A program made the translations under genes and the position numbers. DNA of 52,010 bases from Pseudonocardia nigra. Lineage in GTDB: Bacteria > Actinomycetota > Actinomycetes > Mycobacteriales > Pseudonocardiaceae. The notes under the pieces are model-generated. The model was not told the origin of the DNA. It ran no database searches and saw only the letters and a list, made by a program, of their open reading frames with translations. Positions 32,659 to 40,759 of the stretch are shown piece after piece (position 1 is the stretch's first letter; every line of letters begins with the position of its first letter). The stretch covers positions 1-52,010 of the forward strand of contig NZ_JAHKRK010000031.1 in assembly GCF_019396355.1 (NCBI RefSeq). Reading direction: 5' to 3'.

Positions 32659-32711
32659 TGGGGGCGTGCGGCGGGCGTCACGCGAGCGGGGGGCTCGCTA
32701 CGCTGCGGGGC

Positions 32712-34310
32712 ATGGTCGCCCGGGAGCTCGACGCCGCGCGCGCTCCGCTCCCCGGCGAGGCGCCGCACGATGTGCCGCCCCGCGACCCCAGCCGCGTCGC
32801 CCGCAGGCTGGGCCTGACCGGGGCGCTGCTGATGGGCATCGGGGCGCTCGGCTCGGGCGCCCTGCCCGTCCCGAACCCGCTGTTCGGGCTCCGGCTGATC
32901 GGCCTGCCCAGCCGCAACGTCACCATCGCGATCGCCATCACCTACACCGGCATCGGACTGCTGGTGCTGTCGTGGCTGTGGGTGGGCAAGATGCTGCGGG
33001 AGAACGGCGCGGTCGCCCCCGCCCCGAACCGCGCGCAGCTGGCCCGCACGGCGGTGCTGTGGGCGATCCCGCTGGCCGCCGCACCGCCGATGTTCTCCCG
33101 GGACGTCTACAGCTACCTGGCCCAGAGCGCGATCCTCGCCCGCGGGTTCGACCCGTACGTCCTCGGCCCGGCCGAGGCGCTCGGCGTCGATGACCCGCTC
33201 ACCCGCAGCATCCCGACGATCTGGCGCGACACCCCGGCCCCCTACGGCCCGCTGTTCCTTGGGATGGGCCGCGTCATCACGGCGATCAGCGGCAACGACG
33301 TCGTCCTCGGGATCTTCGCCCACCGCGCGCTGGCGCTGGCGGGCGTCGGGCTCATCGTGTGGGCGCTGCCCCGGCTGGCCCACCGCTGCGGGCTCGACAC
33401 CGGCCTCGCGCTGTGGCTGGGAGTGGCCAACCCCCTCGTGCTGTTCCACCTCGTCAGCGGCATCCACAACGAGGCCCTGATGGTCGGGCTGATGCTCGCG
33501 GGCATGGAGGTCGGCCTGCGTACCGGCTCGCGCCTGCTCGACGCCCGATTCCTCGGCGGGGCCCTGCTGATCGTCGCGGGGTCGGCGATCAAGCTACCCG
33601 CGCTGCTCGCGCTGGGCTTCCTCGGGATGGAGTGGGCCCGCAGGCGCGGCGGCCGGTTCGGCCACGTCGCCGCCGCCGCCGGGGTACTCGGCCTCGTCAC
33701 CGCCGCGAGTTACGTGGTGCTCGCGCTCGCCACCGGCACCGGGGTCGGGTGGGCGACCACCCTGGACACTCCGGGGTTGATCCGCAGCTGGATGTCGGTC
33801 TCCACCGACCTCGGCCTGGTCGGCGGGCAGGTCGGCATCCTCGGCGGCCTGGGCGACCACACCGACTCGGTGCTGGAGATCACGCGGGGCCTCGGGCTGC
33901 TGGCGTCCGCCGTCCTGGTCGGGATGTTGTTGCTCGCCACCGTCCGCGGCAGGCTCGACCCGATCACCGGCATGGGCGCGGGCCTCGGCGCCGTCGTGCT
34001 GCTCGGCCCGATCGTCCACCCCTGGTACCTGCTGTGGGCCGCGATCCCGCTGGCCGCCACGAAGGGCCTGCCGCGCTACCGGCGTGCGGCACTCGCGGCG
34101 TCGGCCGTGCTCGCGCTGGTGGTGCCGCCTACGGGCGCCGACTTCAGCTTCCGCGCGTACCAGCTCCCCATGGCCATCGTCGCCGGCATCCTGATCTTCG
34201 TGCTGGTGCTGGTGCTCCAGTACCGCAGGCTCGCCGGGCAGATCGGCGCCGACATCGACGCCCTGCCGGTGCGGGTGCCGGGTCCGGAGCCGGACAAGGT
34301 CGCTCAGTAG
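32712..34310 (+). CDS. mptB: Polyprenol-phosphomannose-dependent alpha-1,6-mannosyltransferase MptB-like (GT-C)
   Basis: 532 aa, a polytopic membrane protein with about 12-14 hydrophobic helices. The family uses a lipid-linked mannose and extends the lipomannan core on the outer face of the membrane. The GT-C acidic motif is in the first loop, SRDVYSYLAQSAILARGFDPYV. The PYGPLFL and SGIHNEALMVGLMLAG segments are typical, as is HPWYLLWAAIPL near the end. Its placement beside sufR matches Rv1459c of M. tuberculosis, the MptB gene. The ATG at 32712 has a GGGG stretch before it. Two ABC transporter genes follow on the same strand. Confidence 0.88.
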   Translation: MVARELDAARAPLPGEAPHDVPPRDPSRVARRLGLTGALLMGIGALGSGALPVPNPLFGLRLIGLPSRNVTIAIAITYTGIGLLVLSWLWVGKMLRENGAVAPAPNRAQLARTAVLWAIPLAAAPPMFSRDVYSYLAQSAILARGFDPYVLGPAEALGVDDPLTRSIPTIWRDTPAPYGPLFLGMGRVITAISGNDVVLGIFAHRALALAGVGLIVWALPRLAHRCGLDTGLALWLGVANPLVLFHLVSGIHNEALMVGLMLAGMEVGLRTGSRLLDARFLGGALLIVAGSAIKLPALLALGFLGMEWARRRGGRFGHVAAAAGVLGLVTAASYVVLALATGTGVGWATTLDTPGLIRSWMSVSTDLGLVGGQVGILGGLGDHTDSVLEITRGLGLLASAVLVGMLLLATVRGRLDPITGMGAGLGAVVLLGPIVHPWYLLWAAIPLAATKGLPRYRRAALAASAVLALVVPPTGADFSFRAYQLPMAIVAGILIFVLVLVLQYRRLAGQIGADIDALPVRVPGPEPDKVAQ

Positions 34311-34321
34311 ACTTGCCCGTC

Positions 34322-35251
34322 GTGAGTACTCCGCCGCCCGCCGTCGCGGTCCGGGGGCTGGTGAAGCGCTACGGCCGCACCACCGCGGTCGACGGTCTCG
34401 ATCTCGAGCTGGCCGCAGGGTCGGTGCTCGCCCTGCTCGGCCCCAACGGGGCCGGCAAGACGACGACCGTCGAGATCTGCGAAGGGTTCCTCGCCGCCGA
34501 CGCCGGTGACGTGCGCGTCCTCGGCGTCGACCCGGCAGGCGCGCCCGACGCCCTGCGCGCCCGGATCGGTGTCATGCCCCAGGGTGGCGGCGCCTATCCC
34601 GGCGTGCGCGCCGCGGAGATGCTGCGGCTGGTCGCCGCGTGCTCGGCGCGCCCGCTGGACGTCGGGTGGCTGCTGTCGGTCCTCGGGCTCGAGTCGTGCG
34701 CGCGCACCCCGTACAAGCGGCTCTCCGGCGGGCAGCAGCAGCGGCTGGCGCTGGCGTGCGCCGTGGTCGGCAGGCCCGAGCTGGTGTTCCTCGACGAGCC
34801 CACCGCGGGCATGGACCCGCAGGGCCGCCACCTCGTGTGGGAGCTGATCGACGCGCTGCGCCGCGACGGGGTGGCCGTGCTGCTCACCACGCACCTCATG
34901 GAGGAGGCCGAGTCGCTCGCCGACGACGTGGTGATCGTCGACCACGGCACGGTGGTGGCCCACGGCTCCCCCGCCGCACTCACCGCCACCGCGCAGCAGC
35001 AGGAGCTGCGGTTCCGGGCGCGGCCCGGCATGGACCTCGACGACCTCACCGCCGCCCTGCCCGCCGGGTACGGCGCGGCGGAGTCGGTGGCGGGTCGCTA
35101 CGTCGTGCGCGGCCGGATCGATCCCTCGGTCCTGTCGACGATCACGAACTGGTGCGCGGGCCAGGGGGCGCTCGCCGACGACGTGCAGGTGACGCGGCGC
35201 AGCCTCGAGGACGTGTTCCTCGAGCTGACCGGACGGGAGCTGCGATCGTGA
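34322..35251 (+). CDS. ABC transporter ATP-binding protein (drug/lipid exporter type)
   Basis: 309 aa. Walker A is GPNGAGKTT, the signature is LSGGQQQRLALACAVV, Walker B is LVFLDEPTAGMDP, and TTHLMEEAESLADDVVIV holds the switch His. A C-terminal extension after residue 215 resembles the DrrA-type domain. The GTG at 34322 lies 11 nt after mptB, and the stop overlaps the permease start by GTGA, so they form one operon. It corresponds to Rv1458c in M. tuberculosis. The cargo may be a cell-wall precursor or a drug; this is not proven. Confidence 0.92.
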   Translation: MSTPPPAVAVRGLVKRYGRTTAVDGLDLELAAGSVLALLGPNGAGKTTTVEICEGFLAADAGDVRVLGVDPAGAPDALRARIGVMPQGGGAYPGVRAAEMLRLVAACSARPLDVGWLLSVLGLESCARTPYKRLSGGQQQRLALACAVVGRPELVFLDEPTAGMDPQGRHLVWELIDALRRDGVAVLLTTHLMEEAESLADDVVIVDHGTVVAHGSPAALTATAQQQELRFRARPGMDLDDLTAALPAGYGAAESVAGRYVVRGRIDPSVLSTITNWCAGQGALADDVQVTRRSLEDVFLELTGRELRS

Positions 35252-36024
35252 ACCGCTTCCCCGCGGGGACCTTCACCCCGCAGCCCGGCGCGGGCGCGCC
35301 GCTGCGGATGCTCGCCGCCCAGTCGGCCACCGAGCTGCGGCTCGCGCTGCGCAACGGCGAGCAGGTACTGCTCACCCTGCTCATCCCGATCGTGCTGCTG
35401 GTGGGCCTGACGGCGCTCGCCGTCGTCCCGCTGCCGGAGCCACGGGTCGCCGCCGTGACCCCGGGAGTGCTGGCGCTCGCGGTGATGTCCACCGCGTTCA
35501 CCGGGCAGGCGATCGCCCTGGGCTTCGACCGCCGCTACGGGGTGATCCGGCGGCTCGCCGCCACCGCACTCCCCCGCTGGCTGCTCGTCGCCGGCCGGCT
35601 CGTGGCCGTCCTGGGGATCGTCGCGCTGCAGGTCGCGGTGCTGTCGGCGCTCGCGGCCGGGCTCGGCTGGCGGCCGGAGCCGTCGGGCATCGGGTGGGCG
35701 CTGCTGCTGGTGCTGCTGGGGTGCGCCGCGTTCGGCGCGCTGGGGATCCTGCTCGGCGGGTCGCTGCGCGCCGAGGTCACCCTCGCCGTCGCCAACCTGG
35801 TGTGGTTCGTGCTGCTGCTCGCCGGCGGGATCGTCATTCCCCTCGACGCCCTCCCCGGCCCGCTCGCCGCCGTCGGCGCCTACCTGCCGTCGGGTGCACT
35901 GGCTGAGGGCCTGCGCACCGCGCTGGCGGCGGGACAGGCCCCGGTGCTGTCCCACGTGCTCGTCCTGCTGGGCTGGACGGCCGTGGCCGGCGGACTGGCC
36001 CTCCGCACGGTCAAGCTCCGCTAG
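35248..36024 (+). CDS. ABC-2 type transporter permease
   Basis: 258 aa with about six membrane helices (VLLTLLIPIVLLVGLTALAVV to VLSHVLVLLGWTAVAGGLAL). The conserved ABC-2 segment is YGVIRRLAATALPRWLLVAGRLVA and the closing LPSGALAEGLRTALAAG is typical. It should pair with the ATPase in front of it, with which it shares a GTGA overlap. It matches Rv1457c by position. The GTG at 35248 is supported by the overlap. Confidence 0.92.
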   Translation: MNRFPAGTFTPQPGAGAPLRMLAAQSATELRLALRNGEQVLLTLLIPIVLLVGLTALAVVPLPEPRVAAVTPGVLALAVMSTAFTGQAIALGFDRRYGVIRRLAATALPRWLLVAGRLVAVLGIVALQVAVLSALAAGLGWRPEPSGIGWALLLVLLGCAAFGALGILLGGSLRAEVTLAVANLVWFVLLLAGGIVIPLDALPGPLAAVGAYLPSGALAEGLRTALAAGQAPVLSHVLVLLGWTAVAGGLALRTVKLR

Positions 36025-36046
36025 AACCACCCCACGCCGGCACGCC

Positions 36047-36153
36047 CGTCGGCCGTGCCCCCCGTCTCGGCCCGTGCGCCTCGTCTCGGCCCGTGCGGCT
36101 CGTGTCGGCCCGTGCGCCTCGTGTCGGCCCGTGCGCCTCGTCGACGGGGCGCA
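36047..36153. repeat. 19-bp tandem array ending in a palindrome, upstream of ctaA
   Basis: Four head-to-tail copies of TCGGCCCGTGCGCCTCGTS cover 36067-36142, and a degenerate copy precedes them at 36047-36066. Copies differ at one or two bases (CGGCTCG, final C or G). The last copy joins with GACGGGGCGCA to form a near-perfect 22-bp palindrome at 36132-36153 without a loop. The array lies between the permease and ctaA. There are no spacers, so it is not a CRISPR. Confidence 0.85.
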
Positions 36154-36312
36154 TGGGCGCACACGGGGCGCACGGATGGCGTCCTTCCCTCCTCCGCCTC
36201 CCTTCGGCCGTCTCCGGTCCGCGAATGATTGCCGATCCGAGCGCGTCAATGGTTCGTTGACATCGGAGGGCGGCGGACGGGTGCCGCCTGCGGCGCGCCT
36301 ACCATCGACGGC

Positions 36313-37275
36313 GTGGCCCGACCCGCCTTCCTCGACCGGCTCCCCCCGACATCGGCGACGCTGATGCGCGCACTCGCCATCGCCGCCGTCGTCGCCCAGG
36401 CGGGGATCGCGGTCACCGGGTCGGTCGTCCGGGTCACGGGCTCGGGCCTGGGCTGCCCGACGTGGCCGGAGTGCTTCCCCGGGAGCCTGGTCCCCACCGC
36501 GCACCCGGAGGTCGAGCCGCTCACGCAGTGGATCGAGTTCGGCAACCGGCTGCTGACGTTCGCGGTGGTGCTCGTCACCGGGGCCTGCCTGCTGGCTGCG
36601 CTGAACACCCGGCCGCGACGCGCGCGGCTCACCCGGCTCGCGCTGGTCCAGCCGCTCGGCGTGGTCGCGCAGGCCGTGATCGGCGGCGTGACCGTGCTCA
36701 CCGGGCTGGTGTGGTGGAGCGTCTCGCTGCACTTCCTGGTCTCGATGGTGCTCGTCTGGCTCGCGGTGCAGCTGGTCGAGGCCGCGGGCGACGGGGACGG
36801 CCCGCCCCGGCAGGTGGTCGGCGGCGCGGTGCGCGGCCTGATCGCCACCAGCGCGGTCGTCCTCGGTGCCCTGCTCGTCGCGGGCACGTTCGTGACGGCG
36901 GCCGGTCCGCACGCCGGTGACGCCGATACCCCGCGCCTGGACGCCAGCGTGCCCGCGCTCGCCCAGCTGCACGCCGACCTGCTGTTCGGCTACCTCGGCC
37001 TGCTCATCGGCCTCGGGTTCACGCTCAAGGCCGTCGGCGTGCCACGGCGGATGTGGCGCCGGTTCGCCGTGCTCGTCGCCGTCGTGCTCGCCCAGGGCGC
37101 CCTCGGCGGCGTGCAGTACGCCCTCGGGGTGCCGGAGGTGCTCGTGTCGCTGCACGTCCTCGGCGCGGCGCTGGTGACGGTCGCGGCGGGCGCGGTGTGG
37201 GCGGGCACCGTGGAGCGTCCGCACGTCACCCCCGCTCCGGTGGCGGACCCGCCCGCACTCGTGCGCAGCAGCTGA
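36313..37275 (+). CDS. ctaA: Heme A synthase CtaA/COX15
   Basis: 320 aa with eight predicted helices. It converts heme O to heme A for cytochrome oxidase in the membrane. The first loop has VRVTGSGLGCPTWPECFPGS with the Cys pair seen in the Bacillus-type enzymes. Conserved His are in WIEFGNRLLTF, in SLHFLVSMVLVW, LHADLLFGY and SLHVLGAAL. The GTG start at 36313 begins VARPAFLDRLPP. It is the partner of CtaB, which lies 5 kb away on the other strand. Confidence 0.94.
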   Translation: MARPAFLDRLPPTSATLMRALAIAAVVAQAGIAVTGSVVRVTGSGLGCPTWPECFPGSLVPTAHPEVEPLTQWIEFGNRLLTFAVVLVTGACLLAALNTRPRRARLTRLALVQPLGVVAQAVIGGVTVLTGLVWWSVSLHFLVSMVLVWLAVQLVEAAGDGDGPPRQVVGGAVRGLIATSAVVLGALLVAGTFVTAAGPHAGDADTPRLDASVPALAQLHADLLFGYLGLLIGLGFTLKAVGVPRRMWRRFAVLVAVVLAQGALGGVQYALGVPEVLVSLHVLGAALVTVAAGAVWAGTVERPHVTPAPVADPPALVRSS

Positions 37276-37317
37276 CCCGCCACGTCCCGGTGCCGGGGCA
37301 CGGGAGAGGATCGGGGC

Positions 37318-38289
37318 GTGCGCGCCATCCAGATCAGCACTGCAGGCGGTCCCGACGTCCTGACCCCAGCGGAGGTGCCGGATCCCGAACCCGGGCCCGG
37401 TGAGCTCCTCGTCGAGGTCGCCGCGGCGGGCGTCAACTACATCGACACCTATCAGCGCGAGGGCATCTATCCCATGCCGCTGCCCTACGTCCCCGGCATG
37501 GAGGGCGTCGGGCGGGTGCGCGCGGTCGGCGACCGCGTCGACGGGTTCGCTGTCGGCGACCGTGTCGGGTGGGCCGAGGTGCTGGGCAGCTACGCCGAGC
37601 TCGTCGCCGTGCCCGCCGCGAAGGCCGTGGCGGTGCCGGACGGCGTGTCCGACGAGGTCGCCGTCGGTGCGCTGCTGCAGGGCATGACCGCCCATTTCCT
37701 CGTGCACGACGCCTACCGCGTGCAGCCCGGCGAGCACGTCCTCGTGCACGCCGCGGCGGGCGGGGTCGGGCTGCTGCTCACCCAGCTCGCGACCGCGTGC
37801 GGCGGCCGCGTCGTCGCGACGGTGTCCACCGCCGAGAAGGAGGAGCTGGCGCGCGCGGCCGGGGCGGCCGACGTCATCCGCTACACCGAGGTGGACGACC
37901 TGGCCGCCGAGGTCAGGGCCCGCACCGGCGGGGCGGGCGTCGCCGTGGCCTACGACAGCGTGGGGCGCACGACGTTCGACGCCAGCCTCGCGAGCCTGCG
38001 CCCCCGCGGGATGCTCGTCCTGTTCGGCGCCGCGAGCGGGCCGGTGCCGCCGGTCGACCCGCAGCGGCTCAACGCCGCCGGCTCGGTGTACCTCACCCGC
38101 CCGAAGCTGTTCGACTACATCGCCACCCGCGAGGAGCTCACCGCGACGGCGGCCGCGGTGCTCGGTGCCGTCGCCGGCGGCACCCTGGACGTCCGGATCG
38201 GGCACCGGTACCCCCTTGCGGACGCCCGCGCCGCGCACGAGGACCTGCAGGCCAGGCGCACCACCGGAAAGCTCGTGCTGCTCCCCTGA
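37318..38289 (+). CDS. qor: Zinc-free quinone oxidoreductase (Qor-like medium-chain reductase)
   Basis: 323 aa. It belongs to the MDR superfamily, using NADPH. GVNYIDTYQREGIYPMPLPYVPGMEGVGRV is typical of Qor, and there are no zinc ligands. The NADPH-binding region is HAAAGGVGLLLTQLA, with VATVSTAEKEELARAAGAADVI after it. LNAAGSVYLTRPKLFDYIATREEL is a family hallmark. GTG start at 37318. The position equals Rv1454c (qor) in M. tuberculosis, between ctaA and ctaB. Confidence 0.93.
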   Translation: MRAIQISTAGGPDVLTPAEVPDPEPGPGELLVEVAAAGVNYIDTYQREGIYPMPLPYVPGMEGVGRVRAVGDRVDGFAVGDRVGWAEVLGSYAELVAVPAAKAVAVPDGVSDEVAVGALLQGMTAHFLVHDAYRVQPGEHVLVHAAAGGVGLLLTQLATACGGRVVATVSTAEKEELARAAGAADVIRYTEVDDLAAEVRARTGGAGVAVAYDSVGRTTFDASLASLRPRGMLVLFGAASGPVPPVDPQRLNAAGSVYLTRPKLFDYIATREELTATAAAVLGAVAGGTLDVRIGHRYPLADARAAHEDLQARRTTGKLVLLP

Positions 38290-38312
38290 GGGCACGTGCT
38301 AGACACGCAGGC

Positions 38313-40379
38313 GTGACGGAGACCCCGATCGACCCGCCCCCGAACGACTCGGCCCAGCGCACGTTCCACGACCTGCAGGCCTACGTGGCGCTACCCCGCC
38401 TGTCCGGGCTGGCGCTCTCCCCCGACGGCACCCGCCTCGTCACCACGGTGGCGGCGCTGAACCCCGAGCGCAACGGGTTCCGCACGGCGCTGTGGGAGAT
38501 CGACCCGGCCGGGGAGCGCCCGGCCCGGCGGCTCACCCGCGGCGCCACCGGCGAGTCCTCCCCGGTGTTCACCCCCGACGGGGAACTGCTGTTCACCTCG
38601 GCGCGCCCGGACCCGGACGCGAAGGACCAGCCGGAGGAGGCCCCCGCCGCGTTGTGGCGGCTCCCCGCGGGCGGGGAGGCCCACGTGGTCGGGGCCCGGC
38701 CCGGCGGCATCGGCGGGCCCGTCGTGGCGCGCGAGGCGGGGACCGTGGTGGCCACGTCGATGACGCTGCCCGCCGCCGAGTCGGCCGACGACGACGAGGC
38801 GCGGCGCAAGCAGCGGCGCGAGAAGAAGGTCAGCGCGATCCTGCACGCCGGATATCCCGTCCGGTACTGGGACCACGACCTCGGCCCGGACGAACCGCGG
38901 CTGGTCGCGGGGAGCGTCCGCGAGGACGGGCCCGTGGAGTGGCGCGACCTCACCCCGGTGCCGGCGGGTGCGCTGCTCGAGGCCTCCTACGACGTCACAC
39001 CGGACGGCGCCACCGTCGTCACCGAGTGGCGCGTACCGGAGCCGGCCGGGGCCACCCGCACCGCGCTCGTGGCGGTCGACGTGGCCACCGGGGAGCGGCG
39101 GGTGCTCGCCGACGACCCCGACCACGACTTCGGCGCGCCGGTCGTCAGCCCGGACGGCACGCAGGTGGTGTGTGCCCGGGACGGGCGTTCCACGCCCTCC
39201 TCCCCGCCCGACGTCCGCCTGGTCGTGCTGCCGCTCGCGGGCGGCCCAACGGTCCCAGCCCGCGAGGTCGCCCCGGGCTGGGACCGCTGGGGCGCCGCGG
39301 CCCGGTGGACCCCCGATGGCGCCGCCCTGATCGTCACCGCCGACGAGGGCGGCCGCTCGCCGGTCTTCCGCATCGAGCTGGAGACCGGCTCGGTCGCCCG
39401 GCTCACGGGCGACGACGGCGCCTACGGCGACCCGCGGGTCTCCCCCGACGGGTCCACGATCTACGCGTTGCGCAGCGCCGTCGACGCGCCGCCCGCGCCG
39501 GTCCGGCTCGACGCGACGACGCCGGACCAGCGGCCCGTCCTGCTCCTGGGTCCCGCCGAGCGGCCCGCCCTGCCCGGGAGCCTCACGGAAGTGCACGCCA
39601 CCGCCGCCGACGGCAGCCCGCTGCGCGCCTGGCTGGTGCTGCCGCCCGGCGCCGCCGAGTCCTCCCCCGCCCCGCTGCTGCTGTGGGTGCACGGCGGCCC
39701 GCTCAGCAGCTGGAACGCCTGGCAGTGGCGCTGGAACCCGTGGCTGATGGCCGCGCGCGGGTACGCGGTGCTGCTGCCGGACCCGGCGCTGTCCACCGGG
39801 TACGGGCTCGACTTCATCGCCCGCGGCTGGGGGCAGTGGGGCGGCGCCCCGTACGCCGACGTCATGGCGATCACCGACGTGGCGCTCGAGCGTCCGGACG
39901 TCGACGCCGAGCGGACGGCGGCGATGGGCGGGTCGTTCGGCGGCTACATGGCCAACTGGATCGCCGGGCACACCGACCGCTTCCGCGCGATCGTCACCCA
40001 CGCGAGCCTCTGGGCCCTGGACCAGTTCGGCCCCACCACCGACGCGTCCTACTACTGGAGTCGCGAGATGACCCTGGCGATGGCCGCGGAGAACAGCCCG
40101 CACCGGTTCGCCGACGCGATCGACACGCCGATGCTGGTGATCCACGGCGACAAGGACTACCGCGTGCCGGTCGGCGAGGGCCTGCGGCTGTGGTGGGACC
40201 TCGTGTCGCGGCACACCGGGGACCCGGCCAACCTGCCCCACCGGTTCCTGTACTTCCCGGACGAGAACCACTGGGTGCTCAAGCCGCAGAACGCGGCGGT
40301 CTGGTACGAGACGGTCACGGCGTTCCTCGACCAGCACCTGCTCGGCAAGGAGTGGGAGACGCCCGACCTGCTGCGCTGA
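38313..40379 (+). CDS. S9-family (prolyl oligopeptidase/acylaminoacyl-type) peptidase
   Basis: 688 aa. Residues 20-420 are a beta-propeller with repeated WD/PD40-like SPDGT, TPDGE, SPDGS segments. The C-terminal alpha/beta hydrolase has the nucleophile in AAMGGSFGGYMANWIAG, the acid in VIHGDKDYRVPVGEG and the base His in FPDENHWVLKPQN. LLLWVHGGPLSSWNAWQWRW precedes the oxyanion region. It should cut short peptides in the cytosol; no signal peptide is present. GTG start at 38313, 23 nt after qor, so it may be co-transcribed. Confidence 0.93.
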   Translation: MTETPIDPPPNDSAQRTFHDLQAYVALPRLSGLALSPDGTRLVTTVAALNPERNGFRTALWEIDPAGERPARRLTRGATGESSPVFTPDGELLFTSARPDPDAKDQPEEAPAALWRLPAGGEAHVVGARPGGIGGPVVAREAGTVVATSMTLPAAESADDDEARRKQRREKKVSAILHAGYPVRYWDHDLGPDEPRLVAGSVREDGPVEWRDLTPVPAGALLEASYDVTPDGATVVTEWRVPEPAGATRTALVAVDVATGERRVLADDPDHDFGAPVVSPDGTQVVCARDGRSTPSSPPDVRLVVLPLAGGPTVPAREVAPGWDRWGAAARWTPDGAALIVTADEGGRSPVFRIELETGSVARLTGDDGAYGDPRVSPDGSTIYALRSAVDAPPAPVRLDATTPDQRPVLLLGPAERPALPGSLTEVHATAADGSPLRAWLVLPPGAAESSPAPLLLWVHGGPLSSWNAWQWRWNPWLMAARGYAVLLPDPALSTGYGLDFIARGWGQWGGAPYADVMAITDVALERPDVDAERTAAMGGSFGGYMANWIAGHTDRFRAIVTHASLWALDQFGPTTDASYYWSREMTLAMAAENSPHRFADAIDTPMLVIHGDKDYRVPVGEGLRLWWDLVSRHTGDPANLPHRFLYFPDENHWVLKPQNAAVWYETVTAFLDQHLLGKEWETPDLLR

Positions 40380-40759
40380 GGTGACGCCGGGGGCCGGCCC
40401 GGGGCGTCCACGCGCCCGGCCGGCTCCCGCCGCTGATCGCCGCGAGATGCGCACCTGCGCACCCGGCAGTGCGATGACGACGCTCTCGCGGCGACCACCG
40501 TCGCCATGATCGCCGCGAGATCCACATCCGTGCACGGGAATCTGCAAGGACCGCACACTCGCGGCGATTCCCGGCGACGGCGGGGCGGCCGGCTTGTCAT
40601 GATCCCCGCGAGATGCGCGTCCGCGCACCGCGGCCGTCGAGAAGGGCGCGCTCGCGGCGATCGTCCCGCGCGCCCGAGTCCCGTCCCGCCCGTCACCCCG
40701 GTTGCGTCCCCTCCCTCCCGGGTGTAGGCCCGTGGCACGGGACACATGAGGAGGAGCGC
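40380..40759. other. 380-nt gene-free gap with three hairpin repeats, before fdhA
   Basis: No coding frame of convincing character was found. Most of the gap is taken by three related repeat units described as a separate feature. The last 60 nt include GAGGAG, the ribosome site of the next gene. A promoter could not be fixed. Confidence 0.6.
40435..40662. repeat. Three copies of a GATCGCCGCGAG...CTCGCGGCGATC hairpin unit
   Basis: Unit 1 has arms at 40437-40447 and 40484-40494, unit 2 at 40509-40519 and 40558-40568, unit 3 at 40601-40612 and 40651-40662 (one mismatch). Arms are 11-12 bp of GATCGCCGCGAG type. After the left arm all three carry a related block, ATGCGCACCTGCGCAC, ATCCACATCCGTGCAC and ATGCGCGTCCGCGCAC. 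Starts are 73 and 92 nt apart. The arms are conserved while the loops diverge. Confidence 0.85.

Noticed and set aside
36047..36153. Tandem repeats considered as a CRISPR array
   Set aside because: The 19-bp units are directly joined, there are no unique spacers, and no cas gene is nearby.
35098..38295. A 1065-codon open frame on the minus strand, opposite the permease, ctaA and qor
   Set aside because: It runs across three well-supported plus-strand genes and the tandem repeat between them, and has no domain or ribosome site. GC bias explains it.
40500..40727. A short plus-strand frame of 73 codons in the gap before fdhA
   Set aside because: It lies inside the repeat array and its sequence is only the translation of the hairpin units. 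There is no ribosome site and no similarity that I recognise.
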